A stretch of 64,000 nucleotides of DNA, from contig CAJYKV010000023.1 in NCBI GenBank assembly GCA_913774955.1, positions 62,001-126,000 on the forward strand, written 5' to 3'. This stretch comes from an uncultured Acidovorax sp. (GTDB taxonomy: Bacteria; Pseudomonadota; Gammaproteobacteria; Burkholderiales; Burkholderiaceae_C). Of this stretch, positions 10,570 to 19,889 are shown in pieces (the stretch's first letter is position 1; the number at the start of each line of letters is the position of its first letter). The translations under genes and the position numbers were made by a program. The notes beneath the pieces were generated by a model. That model saw nothing but the letters and a program-made list of their open reading frames with translations. It had not been told where the DNA came from and made no database searches.

Positions 10570-11529
10570 TCAGTCCGAGAACAGGCTCATCACCGACTCT
10601 CCCTTGGCGATGCGCTGGATCGTCTCGGCGATCAGCGGTGCCACGGAGAGCTGGCGAATCTTGGTGCATCCCTTGCCGGTTTCGCTCAAGGGAATGGTGT
10701 TGGTGACGACCACCTCGTCGAGCGCGTCGCCCTGGGAGATGCGGTCGATGGCGGGGCCCGAGAAGATCGGGTGCGTGCAATAGGCGTACACCTTCTTGGC
10801 GCCGCGCTCCTTGAGCACCTCGGCCGCCTTCACGAGCGTGCCGGCCGTGTCGATCATGTCGTCCATGATCACGCAGTTGCGGCCTTCGATCTCGCCGATC
10901 ACGTGCATCACTTCCGAGACGTTGGCCTTGGGGCGGCGCTTGTCGATGATGGCGAGGTCGCAGCCGAGCTGCTTGGCGAGGGCCCGTGCGCGCACCACGC
11001 CGCCCACGTCGGGCGACACGACGATCAGGTCCTCGTAGTTCTTCTGCCGCAGGTCGCCGAGCAGCACGGGGGACGCATAGATGTTGTCCACCGGGATGTC
11101 GAAGAAGCCCTGGATCTGGTCGGCATGCAGGTCCATCGTCAGCACGCGGGCGACGCCGACCGCCTGCAGCATGTTGGCGACGACCTTGGCCGAGATCGGC
11201 ACGCGCGTGGAGCGCGGACGGCGGTCCTGGCGGGCATAGCCGAAATAGGGGATCACGGCACTGATGCGCTCGGCGGATGCGCGCTTGAACGCATCGACCA
11301 TGATCAGCAGTTCCATGAGGTTCTCGTTCGTGGGGGCGCAGGTGGACTGCACCACGAACACGTCGCGGGCGCGGACGTTCTCTTTGATTTCGACGGTGAC
11401 CTCTCCGTCGGAGAAGCGGGCCACATCGATGGCGCCGAGGCTCGTGCCGAGATGCCGGGCGATGTCAGCGGCCATGCCAGGATTGGCATTGCCGGTGAAA
11501 ACCATGAAGTCGGGGTGGTTGGCTTGCAT
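10570..11529 (-). CDS. prs: Ribose-phosphate pyrophosphokinase (PRPP synthetase)
   Basis: This 319-residue enzyme makes PRPP from ribose-5-phosphate and ATP for nucleotide, histidine and NAD synthesis. Visible motifs are [10 protein letters not shown], the flexible-loop region [19 protein letters not shown], and the PRPP-binding loop [16 protein letters not shown]. The start [18 protein letters not shown] at 11529 fits the family N-terminus; upstream in-frame codons run into tRNA-Gln and are not coding. Length matches the E. coli enzyme (315). It lies directly after tRNA-Gln. Confidence 0.98.
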   Translation of the reverse strand: MQANHPDFMVFTGNANPGMAADIARHLGTSLGAIDVARFSDGEVTVEIKENVRARDVFVVQSTCAPTNENLMELLIMVDAFKRASAERISAVIPYFGYARQDRRPRSTRVPISAKVVANMLQAVGVARVLTMDLHADQIQGFFDIPVDNIYASPVLLGDLRQKNYEDLIVVSPDVGGVVRARALAKQLGCDLAIIDKRRPKANVSEVMHVIGEIEGRNCVIMDDMIDTAGTLVKAAEVLKERGAKKVYAYCTHPIFSGPAIDRISQGDALDEVVVTNTIPLSETGKGCTKIRQLSVAPLIAETIQRIAKGESVMSLFSD

Positions 11530-11573
11530 GAGAAACCCAGCAGTCTGAAGTAAATGCCCGAAGCGAAAAGCTT

Positions 11574-11650
11574 TGGCAGGGGAAGAAGGATTCGAACCTT
11601 CGCATGCCGGAATCAAAATCCGGTGCCTTAACCAGCTTGGCGACTCCCCT
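11574..11650 (-). tRNA. tRNA-Gln (UUG)
   Basis: The 77-base gene folds as a standard cloverleaf. The acceptor arms AGGGGAG and TTCCCCT pair with one G-U. The anticodon stem CCGGA/TCCGG encloses TTTTGAT, giving anticodon TTG. The T arm has GGTTCGAATCC and the 3' CCA is encoded. It sits between ispE and prs, a conserved position in beta-proteobacteria. Confidence 0.96.
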
Positions 11651-11681
11651 ACACAGGTTGACTGCCTGATGGCAATCCACC

Positions 11682-12545
11682 TCAATCTTCATCTGCTGCC
11701 CACCCTGCAAGTGGGTGGAGCCTCAGATTATCACATACTTTTGCCCTCCATCCGGCGGGCAGATCGAATAAATCGATCGTATGTGTCATTTGCGCAAACA
11801 CCGCACTTCCCGAGCCGGTCATGCGGGCCTGCAATCCTTTGTTCTCCAGCCATTGGATGGCGTGGGAAACTTCGGGGCAGAGCTGTTCCGCGACCGGCTG
11901 CAGTACGTTTTTACCAAACTGGTAGTGTGCTGCAGCAAAGCCTGAGATTGTAGCACGCTGCGAATCGCGTTCCAGGGAAGGAGACGAAAAAATCGATTTC
12001 GTATCCAGTCCGGCTGCGGGTTTGACCACCACGAACCGGCTCCGAGGCAGCGCGTGTACGTTCTCGAGCGGCGTGATTGTCTCACCGATTCCTTCCACCC
12101 ACGCGTTCCTGCCGCGCAAAAAGAAGGGAATGTCGGCCCCGAGCGACAGACCGATGCGTTCCAGCGCCGCGCGCCCCAGATGGACGCCCCAGAGCCGGTT
12201 GAGCGCCAGCAGCGTGGTGGCGGCATCCGAGGAGCCGCCGCCCATGCCGGCCTGCGCGGGAATGGATTTCTCCAGCGTGATGTGCGCGCCCTGGCGCGTG
12301 CCCGTGGCCTGCTGCAGCGCGCGGGCCGCACGGGTGCAGAGGTCGTCGGCCGGCAGGGCGGCGCTCCCATCCACATCCTCGCGGCTGATGCCGCCATCGG
12401 AGCGCAATTCGACGTGCAGCGTGTCGCACCAGTCGATCAGCATGAACGCCGACTGCAGCAGGTGGTAGCCGTCGGGCCTGCGCCCGGTGATGTGCAGGAA
12501 CAGGTTGAGCTTGGCCGGAGCGAGCAGGTCGTGGAGCGCGCGCAT
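11682..12545 (-). CDS. ispE: 4-diphosphocytidyl-2-C-methyl-D-erythritol kinase
   Basis: This 287-residue GHMP kinase phosphorylates CDP-methylerythritol in the non-mevalonate isoprenoid pathway. The substrate motif [19 protein letters not shown], the phosphate loop [16 protein letters not shown] and the C-terminal [10 protein letters not shown] are all present. The start [15 protein letters not shown] at 12545 lies 8 bases after the lolB stop. The gene order TPR / lolB / ispE / tRNA-Gln / prs suggests one long minus-strand operon. Confidence 0.97.
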   Translation of the reverse strand: MRALHDLLAPAKLNLFLHITGRRPDGYHLLQSAFMLIDWCDTLHVELRSDGGISREDVDGSAALPADDLCTRAARALQQATGTRQGAHITLEKSIPAQAGMGGGSSDAATTLLALNRLWGVHLGRAALERIGLSLGADIPFFLRGRNAWVEGIGETITPLENVHALPRSRFVVVKPAAGLDTKSIFSSPSLERDSQRATISGFAAAHYQFGKNVLQPVAEQLCPEVSHAIQWLENKGLQARMTGSGSAVFAQMTHTIDLFDLPAGWRAKVCDNLRLHPLAGWAADED

Positions 12546-12553
12546 GGAGCGGT

Positions 12554-13072
12554 TCAGCGGTCCAGCACGATGCGCAGCGTGGCCTGGGGCAGGGGGCTCT
12601 GCCGCTGGGCGGTCAGCCGGCCGTCGTCCAGCCTGCCGAGGTCCACCATCCATCCCGGCACGTCCACGGCGTCGCCCTGCAGCCAGGCGAAGAGCGCCGC
12701 CACCGGCAGGGCGCTGCCCGTCAGTTCCTCCACCAGCACGTCGAGCGACGGCGAGGTGCGACGCTCGCCGCCCTTCTGCAGGATCGCGCCCGAGGGGGAC
12801 CATTCGAGCGCCGCGAGCACGTTGCCCAGCGGATTGAGCAGCACGAGTTCTCCCTGGCGCGCCTCCCCGCTCAGTTCGAAACCGGCGCTGACCGGCGCCA
12901 CGTCCGGGTCGTCCACCTGCAGCGCCATCCGGCCGTTCCACTGCCGCATGCCGGTGCGCGGCGGGGATGCCGGCCGGGACGGCGTGGCACAGCCCGCCAG
13001 CAGCACGAGCGCGCCTGCCGCCAGTCCGCCGAGCAGTCCTCGGCGCTGCTCCTTCATCGTCGTGGAGCGCAT
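12554..13072 (-). CDS. lolB: Outer-membrane lipoprotein LolB
   Basis: LolB receives lipoproteins from LolA and inserts them in the outer membrane. The 172-residue protein has a lipoprotein signal with lipobox LLAGC (Cys28). Family features in the mature part include RQWNGRMALQV, FELSGEARQGELVLLNPLG and PVAALFAWLQGD. The ATG at 13072 shares one base with the stop of the upstream TPR gene (TGATG), so it is translationally coupled; an in-frame ATG at 13057 is an alternative. The position before ispE is typical. Confidence 0.92.
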   Translation of the reverse strand: MRSTTMKEQRRGLLGGLAAGALVLLAGCATPSRPASPPRTGMRQWNGRMALQVDDPDVAPVSAGFELSGEARQGELVLLNPLGNVLAALEWSPSGAILQKGGERRTSPSLDVLVEELTGSALPVAALFAWLQGDAVDVPGWMVDLGRLDDGRLTAQRQSPLPQATLRIVLDR

Positions 13073-14877
13073 CACGGGGTGGCCTTCAGCCGCTTCAGCG
13101 TTTCCTGCAGCGTGTCGTTGTCCTTGTTCAGGCGCAGGCCGGTGCGCCACACCTCCAGTGCCTTCTCGCGCTCACCCATGGTCCAGAGCACTTCACCGAG
13201 GTGCGCCGCGATTTCGGGATCGGGCTGGCGCTGGAAGGCCTCGCCCAGCAGCCGGGCTGCCTCGGCGTGGTTGCCCATGCGGAATTCCACCCAACCCAGG
13301 CTGTCGGTGATGAACGGGTCCTTCGGGGCGAACTCCAGCGCCTTGGCGATCAGCTGCCGGGCTTCCGGCAGTCGGATGCCGCGCTCGGCGAACGAATAGC
13401 CGAGCGCGTTGTAGGCGTGCTGGTAGTCGGGGCGCTTCTCGATGATCTGGCGCAGCAGCCGCTCCATGGCATCGAGGTCGCCGGCCTTTTCCGCCAGCAT
13501 GGCCTGGTCGTAGACCAGGTCGTGGTCGTCGGGCGCGAGCGCCACCGCCTTGCCCTGCACCTCGAAGGCCTGCTTGTACTGCTTGGCGTCGCGCAGCAGC
13601 TGCGCCTCGGCCACCAGCTTCAGGCGCTCTTCCTGCGCATTGCGGGCCGGCAGCCTGCGGATCACCCCGACGGCCTCCTGCAGCTTGCCCTGGCGCGCCA
13701 GCAGCGATGCACGCCGCGCCTGCGCCGCGAGCAGCTCAGAAGCGTTGTCGACCTTCGCGAGCCAGGATTCCGCCTGGGCAAGATCACCGCGCTTTTCCGC
13801 GATCTGGGAGCGCAGCAGGTAGGCCTGGTTCATCGCCGCCTTGCGCGGATCACCGGGCGGGTACGACTGCAGCAGGCGCTCGAACTGGTCCAGCGACGCC
13901 TCGGCTTCCGGCAGACGGTCCGACTGCAGCGCCAGCGAGGCCTTGAGCAGCCATGCCTCGGCCATGTCCGGTGCTTCGCGGGTGAGCGTGTCCAGCTGCG
14001 CGCCGGCTTCCGCGAAGCGCTGCAGGCTGAGCAGAACGCCCGCGTAGGCCATGCGGATCTGGGGCTGCGGCTTGCCTGCGATGTAGCGGGTCACGAGCGG
14101 CTCGGCCTGGGCCTCGCCGGCTTCGAGCAATTGCAGCGCGAGCAGGGCGGCGCTGTCCAGCGAGGCCTCCCGGGCCTGGGCCTGGCGGGCTGCCTCCAGC
14201 GCACCCTTGCGGTCGCCCGCGGCGAACCGCATGCGGCCGATCGTGGTCCAGGCGACGGGGCCGGCCGCGGGGTTCTGCAGCTGGTCCGCCAGCGCCTTCT
14301 CGACGATGCCGGCGGCGGCCGCCTTGTCCGAGGCGCGCCCGTACAGCTGCGGAATGGCCTGCAGCGTGAGCAGCTTGTCCTGCGCCGGCGACTGGGCGAG
14401 TTCCTGCTTGAGCAGGTCGCCCGTTTCCTGGATGCGGTTCAGGGCGATGAGGATCTGCAGCACGTAGCGGTTGGCTTCGCGCGACTGCGGCTGGGCTTCC
14501 TTCCAGGCGCGCGCCGCCGCCAGGGCGTATTCGCCGGAGCGCGACTGCAGCGCGATGTCCGTGGCGCGCCGGTACAGCTGGCCGTCGCCGCTGCGGCGCG
14601 CGGCCTCCAGGATCAGCGCGTAGCCGGAGCCCGGATCGCCGCTGCTGGTGCTGATTTCGCCGACCAGGATGTCGTAGAACAGCTCGGCGTCGAGCGCCGC
14701 GCGCGACTCGCTGCTGGGAATGGTCTCCGCTTGCAGCTCGACCTGCTTCGCCCGGGACGGCGCGGGCGGTGGAGCTGCGGGTGCCGCGAGGGAAGGCGCC
14801 GCTGCGGCGCACAGTGCGCACAGCAGTGCGGCACTCCGGAAACGATGTGATGGCTCCATCGGACCATAATAATCCAT
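13072..14877 (-). CDS. Large periplasmic TPR-repeat protein
   Basis: This protein of up to 601 residues is built from tetratricopeptide repeats; clear examples near the C-terminus are [32 protein letters not shown] and [16 protein letters not shown]. The N-terminus has a signal peptide ([18 protein letters not shown]), so it is exported. Two starts are possible, 14877 or 14859 (MEPSHRF); an AAGG-like site favours the first. It is the first gene of the lolB/ispE operon and divergent from mutM, with only 29 bases between them. Coupling to lolB suggests a role in envelope assembly, but the partner is unknown. Confidence 0.85.
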   Translation of the reverse strand: MDYYGPMEPSHRFRSAALLCALCAAAAPSLAAPAAPPPAPSRAKQVELQAETIPSSESRAALDAELFYDILVGEISTSSGDPGSGYALILEAARRSGDGQLYRRATDIALQSRSGEYALAAARAWKEAQPQSREANRYVLQILIALNRIQETGDLLKQELAQSPAQDKLLTLQAIPQLYGRASDKAAAAGIVEKALADQLQNPAAGPVAWTTIGRMRFAAGDRKGALEAARQAQAREASLDSAALLALQLLEAGEAQAEPLVTRYIAGKPQPQIRMAYAGVLLSLQRFAEAGAQLDTLTREAPDMAEAWLLKASLALQSDRLPEAEASLDQFERLLQSYPPGDPRKAAMNQAYLLRSQIAEKRGDLAQAESWLAKVDNASELLAAQARRASLLARQGKLQEAVGVIRRLPARNAQEERLKLVAEAQLLRDAKQYKQAFEVQGKAVALAPDDHDLVYDQAMLAEKAGDLDAMERLLRQIIEKRPDYQHAYNALGYSFAERGIRLPEARQLIAKALEFAPKDPFITDSLGWVEFRMGNHAEAARLLGEAFQRQPDPEIAAHLGEVLWTMGEREKALEVWRTGLRLNKDNDTLQETLKRLKATP

Positions 14878-14906
14878 GCCCGACCTTGTCCCAGGAGCCC
14901 GTCCGT

Positions 14907-15722
14907 ATGCCTGAGTTGCCCGAAGTGGAAGTCACGCGCCGCGGCGTGGCGGACGCCATGGCGGGAGCGGTGATCGAATCCGTCGTGCTGGGCAAGGCGC
15001 TGCGCTGGCCCCTGGGCCGCGCGCCGGAAACACTGCTCGGCCTGCGGATCGTCGCGGTGCGCCGCCGCGGCAAGTACCTGCTCGTGGACCTGGACCGCGG
15101 CCTGCTGCTGGTCCACCTGGGCATGTCCGGCAGCCTGCGCTTCGACCGGCTGGCGGAGCCGCCCGGCATCCACGACCATTTCCTGATGGCGACCAGCCAG
15201 GGCACCCTGCGGCTGAAGGACCCGCGCCGGTTCGGGGCGGTCGTCTGGGCCGATTCCGAAACCAGCCCGGAAGCCGTCCGGCTGCTGGGGCGCCTGGGCG
15301 TGGAACCGCTGGAAGACGCCTTCACGGTGGAGGGCTTCGCGGCCGCGCTGCGGGCGAGCCGCCTGCCGGTCAAGCAGTTCCTGCTGGGCGGCAGGGCCGT
15401 GGTGGGGGTGGGGAACATCTACGCCTCCGAGGCGCTCTTCCTTGCGGGCATCCGGCCGACGGTGCGGGCCTCGTCCATCGGGCCGGTGCGCGCGCGCCGG
15501 CTGCACGCGGCCATCCGCGCGGTGCTGGCGCGGGCGGTGGAGCGCGGCGGCAGTACGCTGCGGGATTTCGCCGGGGTGGACGGCAACGCCGGGCATTTCC
15601 AGCTGGAGGCGCACGTCTACGGCCGCGAGGGCCTGCCGTGCCGCACCTGCGGTACGCCGATCCGCGCGATCCGCCAGGGCCAGCGCAGCACGTACTATTG
15701 CATCCAGTGCCAGAAGCCCTGA
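14907..15722 (+). CDS. mutM: Formamidopyrimidine / 8-oxoguanine DNA glycosylase
   Basis: This 271-residue enzyme removes 8-oxoguanine and formamidopyrimidines and nicks the abasic site. The start MPELPEVE at 14907 is certain, because the processed Pro is the catalytic nucleophile; AGGAG precedes it at 14893-14897. The conserved Lys is in [11 protein letters not shown], the helix-two-turn-helix carries [12 protein letters not shown], and the C-terminal zinc finger is CRTCGTPIR with YYCIQCQ. It is followed by a palindromic repeat, a GTPase gene and mutY, the partner enzyme of the same repair pathway. Confidence 0.98.
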   Translation: MPELPEVEVTRRGVADAMAGAVIESVVLGKALRWPLGRAPETLLGLRIVAVRRRGKYLLVDLDRGLLLVHLGMSGSLRFDRLAEPPGIHDHFLMATSQGTLRLKDPRRFGAVVWADSETSPEAVRLLGRLGVEPLEDAFTVEGFAAALRASRLPVKQFLLGGRAVVGVGNIYASEALFLAGIRPTVRASSIGPVRARRLHAAIRAVLARAVERGGSTLRDFAGVDGNAGHFQLEAHVYGREGLPCRTCGTPIRAIRQGQRSTYYCIQCQKP

Positions 15723-15732
15723 TCTGAGCGCT

Positions 15733-15834
15733 GCCAACACGCCCCTTCTGGCGTCGTTGCCCCATCTTGTCGTACTACCCGTACTGCCTGCGATGCGGCG
15801 CCTAGCCAGAACCGCTTCGCTGGGGTGTGTTGGC
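15733..15834. repeat. About 100-base imperfect palindrome (REP/MITE-like element)
   Basis: The ends GCCAACAC (15733-15740) and GTGTTGGC (15827-15834) are perfect inverted repeats. Further in, CGCCCC pairs with GGGGTG-type bases, TCTGG with CCAGA, GGCGTCG with CGGCGCC (one G-T), and CATC with GATG, around an apex GTACTACCCGTAC. The whole element could fold into one long hairpin. It fills most of the mutM-GTPase gap. No coding potential is seen. Similar palindromic repeats are known in many proteobacteria; I saw no second copy in this window. Confidence 0.7.
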
Positions 15835-15923
15835 CGCGCCAAGGAGGCAATGCCGGCCGGGGTGCTGATATATTTTGACTGTGCCGGCGCAGCCGGGATG
15901 CCGCATCCATCTCCAGGAGCACC

Positions 15924-17885
15924 GTGGGACCTTCTTTCAACGAGCAATTCGACCAGCATGGCGCCTGGCGGCGTGCGTTCGCGCTCCAGTTGAAGCAGCT
16001 GGGCGAATGGATGTCCTCCCATGCCCTGATGGATGCCGCCATCCAGGAGAAACTGCGCCGCCTGGAAGACCAGGTGCGCAGCGACAAGGTCATGGTGGCG
16101 TTCGTCGCGGAGTTCTCGCGCGGCAAGTCCGAGCTCATCAACGCGATCTTCTTCGCCGACTACGGCCGCCGCATCATGCCGGCGAGCGCCGGCCGCACCA
16201 CGATGTGCCCGACCGAGCTGGGCTACGACGCCGCGGTGTCCAACAGCCTGCGCCTGCTGCCGATCGACACGCGCCTGCAGCCCCAGGGCCTGGCCGAATG
16301 GCGGCTGCGCCCGGACCAGTGGACCGAGGTTCCGCTGAACGTCGGTGATGCGGAGCAGCTCGCCGGAGCGCTCGAGAAAGTGTCGGAAGTGCGCCGCGTC
16401 ACCCAGGACGAGGCCCGCGCGCTCGGCTTTTGGCACGACGACCAGCCCCAGGACAATCCGGTGCCCGATGCGCGGGGCCTGGTCGAGGTGCCCGCCTGGC
16501 GCCACGCGCTGATCAACATCCCGCACCCCCTGCTGCGGCAGGGGCTGGTGATCCTCGACACGCCCGGACTGAACGCCGTCGGCGCGGAGCCCGAGCTCAC
16601 CATCAACCTGATTCCCCAGGCCCATGCGGTGGTCTTCATCCTCGGCGCGGACACCGGCGTCACGCGTTCCGACCTGGAGATCTGGCGCCAGCACGTCGCG
16701 CCTTCTGTCGGCCATGCGGATGCCCGGCTCGTGGTGCTCAACAAGATCGACACGCTCTGGGACACCCTGAATTCGCCCACACAGGTGCAGGAACAGCTCG
16801 AACGCCAGCGGCTCGCCTCCGCCGAGATGCTGGGCGTTCCGCCGGAGCAGGTGCTGCTGGTGTCGGCGCAGAAGGGGCTGGTCTCCAAGATCCACTGCGA
16901 CGACGTGCTGCTGGAATCCAGCGGCCTGCCGGTGCTGGAGGATGCGCTGGCGCAGGGCGTGATGGGCAAGCGCCAGGGCATCCTGCGCTCCGCCGTGACC
17001 TCGGGCGTGGCCTCGCTGCGCACGGCGGCGGGCCGCACCATCAACATCCGCCGCCGCGATCTGGACGACCAGGTGCTGGAGCTGCGCAGCCTGCGCGGCA
17101 AGAACGCCTCCGTGATCGAGTCCATGCGCGTGCGCATCGAGCAGGAGCAGCGCGAGTTCGACGCCAGCGCCGCGAAGATCCAGGCCGTGCGGGCGGTGCA
17201 CCTCAAGCTGCTGCGCGACATCTTCCAGGACCTCGGCGCTCGCTCGCTCAAAGCCGAGATGACGGCGCTGGTCGAGGCGCTGCAGCAAAAGGGTCTCAAA
17301 TTCGGCGTGCGCAAGGTCTATGCGGAGACGTTCGAGCGCCTGCGGTCGATCGTCGACAAGGCCCAGGCCTCGGCCACCGAGATCCACGCCATGCTGGGCG
17401 GCACCTTCCGCCAGCTGAATGCGGACTTCGGCTTCTCCCTGCAGGTGCCGCCGACCCCGCAGCTCGACGGCTTCCTGGCGGAGATCCGGCAGATCGAGGA
17501 GCGCCATGTGCAGTACATCGGCGTGGGCAACACCCTGCGCCTGGCGCAGCCGGATTTCGTGCAGCGCCTGGTGCGCGCCCTCGGCATGCGGCTGCGCACC
17601 GTCTTCGAATCGGCGGCCAACGACCTGGAGCTGTGGAGCAAGTCCGCCACCGCGCAGCTCGACGCCCAGCTGCGCGAACGCAAGCGCAGCTTCGCGCGGC
17701 GCATCGAGGCCGTCGACCGCATTCAGCATGCGGCGGGCAGCCTGGCCGAACGGATCGGGGAGATCGAGCAGGCCGAGCAGGAACTGACGCAGCTCGAAGC
17801 GCGTTTGAACGAGCTGACAGGGAAGCTGGCGTCCCTGCCCGTGGAAGGCGGAGGCCCGCGGCCCCCGGCGGCACCGTCCGCATGA
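15924..17885 (+). CDS. Dynamin-like GTPase
   Basis: This 653-residue protein has a dynamin-type G domain: P-loop AEFSRGKS (residues 62-69), switch Thr in GRTTMCPTEL, DTPG at 212-215 and NKID at 273-276. The rest is helical, with a heptad-rich end (AEQELTQLEARLNELTGKL) that predicts a coiled coil. Bacterial dynamin-like proteins bind and remodel membranes. The first P-loop residue is Ala rather than Gly, so nucleotide handling may differ. The start is GTG at 15924, supported by AGGAG at 15915-15919. It overlaps mutY by four bases, so the two are co-translated. The physiological role is unknown. Confidence 0.85.
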   Translation: MGPSFNEQFDQHGAWRRAFALQLKQLGEWMSSHALMDAAIQEKLRRLEDQVRSDKVMVAFVAEFSRGKSELINAIFFADYGRRIMPASAGRTTMCPTELGYDAAVSNSLRLLPIDTRLQPQGLAEWRLRPDQWTEVPLNVGDAEQLAGALEKVSEVRRVTQDEARALGFWHDDQPQDNPVPDARGLVEVPAWRHALINIPHPLLRQGLVILDTPGLNAVGAEPELTINLIPQAHAVVFILGADTGVTRSDLEIWRQHVAPSVGHADARLVVLNKIDTLWDTLNSPTQVQEQLERQRLASAEMLGVPPEQVLLVSAQKGLVSKIHCDDVLLESSGLPVLEDALAQGVMGKRQGILRSAVTSGVASLRTAAGRTINIRRRDLDDQVLELRSLRGKNASVIESMRVRIEQEQREFDASAAKIQAVRAVHLKLLRDIFQDLGARSLKAEMTALVEALQQKGLKFGVRKVYAETFERLRSIVDKAQASATEIHAMLGGTFRQLNADFGFSLQVPPTPQLDGFLAEIRQIEERHVQYIGVGNTLRLAQPDFVQRLVRALGMRLRTVFESAANDLELWSKSATAQLDAQLRERKRSFARRIEAVDRIQHAAGSLAERIGEIEQAEQELTQLEARLNELTGKLASLPVEGGGPRPPAAPSA

Positions 17886-18982
17886 CGCGCGCGCTTCCCG
17901 ACATCGCCACCGACGTGGTGCGCTGGCAGGCCGTGCATGGCCGCAACCACCTGCCCTGGCAACAGACCCGCGACCCCTACCGCGTGTGGCTCTCCGAGAT
18001 CATGCTGCAGCAGACCCAGGTCGCGACGGTGCTCGATTACTACACCCGCTTCCTGGAGCGCTTCCCCGATGTGCGCGCGCTGGCCGCCGCGCCCGAGGAA
18101 GACGTCATGGCCCTGTGGAGCGGCCTCGGCTACTACAGCCGCGCCCGCAACCTGCACCGCTGCGCCCGCGAAGTGGTGGAGCGGCACGGCGGCAGTTTCC
18201 CGCGGACCGCGGAGGTGCTGGCCGAACTGCCCGGCATCGGCCGCTCGACGGCCGGCGCGATCGCCTCGTTCTGCTTCGCCGAGCGCGTGCCCATCCTCGA
18301 CGCCAACGTGCGGCGCGTGCTCACGCGCGTGCTGGGCTTCGATGCCGATCTGGCGGTCGCCCGCAACGAACGCGCCCTCTGGGACCAGGCCACCGCGCTG
18401 CTGCCGCAGGCCGACCTGCACGACGCCATGCCCCGCTACACGCAGGGCCTGATGGACCTGGGCGCCACCCTCTGCACGCCCAAGCGGCCCGCCTGCATCC
18501 TGTGCCCCCTCCACGCGCAATGCGCGGCTGCTGCCGCCGGCAACCCCGAGGACTATCCGGTGCGCACCCGCAAGCTGGTGCGCCGCGCCCAGGCCTGGTG
18601 GTTCCCGCTGCTGCACGACGGGGAAGGGCGCATCTGGCTGCAGCGCCGGCCCTCGGAAGGCGGCATCTGGGCGGGCCTGTACTGTCCGCCGATGTTCGAG
18701 AGCGAGGGCGAAGCGCAGGCGTGGATGGCCCGCCGCGGCGTCTCGGAGCCCCCGGAGGCGCTGGGCACCGTGTTCCACGTGCTCACCCACCGCGACCTGC
18801 ACCTGCACCCGCTGCTGGCGCGCGCGCCGGCCGATGCCGTGCGTGCCGACGAGGAAGAGGGCAGTGCCGCGGGCTGGTTCGCCGCCGCGCAGTGGCGTGC
18901 CCTCGGCCTGCCGGCCCCGATCCGCAAACTGCTGGAGCAGGTGCATCTGCCCAACGCCGGGCACGCCGAAACCATTTCCTGA
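17882..18982 (+). CDS. mutY: A/G-specific adenine DNA glycosylase
   Basis: This 366-residue enzyme removes adenine mispaired with 8-oxoguanine. It has the catalytic Glu39 in SEIMLQQTQV, the helix-hairpin-helix LPGIGRSTAGAI, Asp140 in ILDANVRRVL, the iron-sulfur motif CTPKRPACILCPLHAQC (Cys-x6-Cys-x2-Cys-x5-Cys) and a C-terminal NUDIX-like domain that reads 8-oxoG. The ATG overlaps the GTPase stop (ATGA). With mutM 2 kb upstream on the same strand, the two DNA-glycosylases of the oxidised-guanine pathway share a locus. Confidence 0.97.
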   Translation: MTRALPDIATDVVRWQAVHGRNHLPWQQTRDPYRVWLSEIMLQQTQVATVLDYYTRFLERFPDVRALAAAPEEDVMALWSGLGYYSRARNLHRCAREVVERHGGSFPRTAEVLAELPGIGRSTAGAIASFCFAERVPILDANVRRVLTRVLGFDADLAVARNERALWDQATALLPQADLHDAMPRYTQGLMDLGATLCTPKRPACILCPLHAQCAAAAAGNPEDYPVRTRKLVRRAQAWWFPLLHDGEGRIWLQRRPSEGGIWAGLYCPPMFESEGEAQAWMARRGVSEPPEALGTVFHVLTHRDLHLHPLLARAPADAVRADEEEGSAAGWFAAAQWRALGLPAPIRKLLEQVHLPNAGHAETIS

Positions 18983-19004
18983 TCAGCAGACGCGGCGCAG
19001 CCGC

Positions 19005-19889
19005 TCAGGGGGGTGTACCCCTCCCATCCAGCTCGCGATGCCGCCGCAGGGTGGTCCACCGGTCCGAGAAATCCTCGCACAGCCGCTCGACGAGGTACAC
19101 CGAGCGGTGCTGGCCGCCCGTGCAGCCGATGGCGACGGTGACGTAGCTGCGGTGGTTCTGCGCCAGCAGTTCGAGCCAGTGCGCGAGGAAGCGCGTGATG
19201 TGCTCCCGCATCAGCCGGACGTCCTTGATCTGCTCCAGGTAGCGCACCACCGCTGCGTCTTGGCCCGTCAGATCGCGCAGGCCGGGTTCGTAGTGCGGGT
19301 TGGGCAGCATGCGGACGTCGAAGACATAGTCCGCGTCCACCGGCACCCCGCGCTTGAAGGCGAACGACTGGAACACCAGCGTCAGCTGCCCCGGCAGGGC
19401 CGGCATCAGGCTCTTCACGTAACCCTGCAGCTGCGCGGCCCGGATGGCGCTGGTGTCGATCACGTGCGACTGCTCGCGCAGGTCCGCCAGCAGCTCGCGC
19501 TCCAGCTCGATGGTCTCCAGGAGCGCGTGGGTCTCGCCCTGCCGGTCGTCGCGCGACAGCGGGTGGCGCCGCCGCGTTTCCGAGAACCGCCGCACCAGCG
19601 TGTCCGTCGTCGCGTCCAGGAACAGCGAATGCACGGTCACGCCCTCGGCGCGCAGGCGCCTGAGCTGCTGCGGCACCAGCGGCAGCGCGGTCGCGCTGCG
19701 CACGTCCATGGCGATCGCCACCCGGTTGCCGTGGTGCTGGTGCTCCAGCGCCACGAAGGCCGCGAGCAGTTCGGGCGGCAGGTTGTCGACGCAGTAATAG
19801 CCCGCATCCTCCAGCGCATGCAGCGCCACGGACTTGCCGGAGCCCGACATGCCCGTGATCAGCACGATCTCCAGCGCAGCGGCCGTCAC
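19005..19889 (-). CDS. rapZ: RNase adapter protein RapZ
   Basis: This 294-residue P-loop protein guides RNase E to small RNAs in enterobacteria, where it controls glucosamine-6-phosphate synthesis. It has Walker A GMSGSGKS (residues 13-20), the [11 protein letters not shown] motif, and the C-terminal domain with [16 protein letters not shown]. The start is GTG at 19889, overlapping the recN stop (GTGA). In beta-proteobacteria it often lies near recN or hprK; target RNAs here are unknown. It converges with mutY across 22 bases. Confidence 0.95.
   Translation of the reverse strand: MTAAALEIVLITGMSGSGKSVALHALEDAGYYCVDNLPPELLAAFVALEHQHHGNRVAIAMDVRSATALPLVPQQLRRLRAEGVTVHSLFLDATTDTLVRRFSETRRRHPLSRDDRQGETHALLETIELERELLADLREQSHVIDTSAIRAAQLQGYVKSLMPALPGQLTLVFQSFAFKRGVPVDADYVFDVRMLPNPHYEPGLRDLTGQDAAVVRYLEQIKDVRLMREHITRFLAHWLELLAQNHRSYVTVAIGCTGGQHRSVYLVERLCEDFSDRWTTLRRHRELDGRGTPP

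Noticed and set aside
14613-17729. Very long open frame antisense to mutM and the dynamin-like GTPase
   Set aside because: It overlaps well-supported genes on the other strand. Long antisense frames are expected in GC-rich DNA because stop codons are rare in one antisense phase. No domain or start signal supports it.
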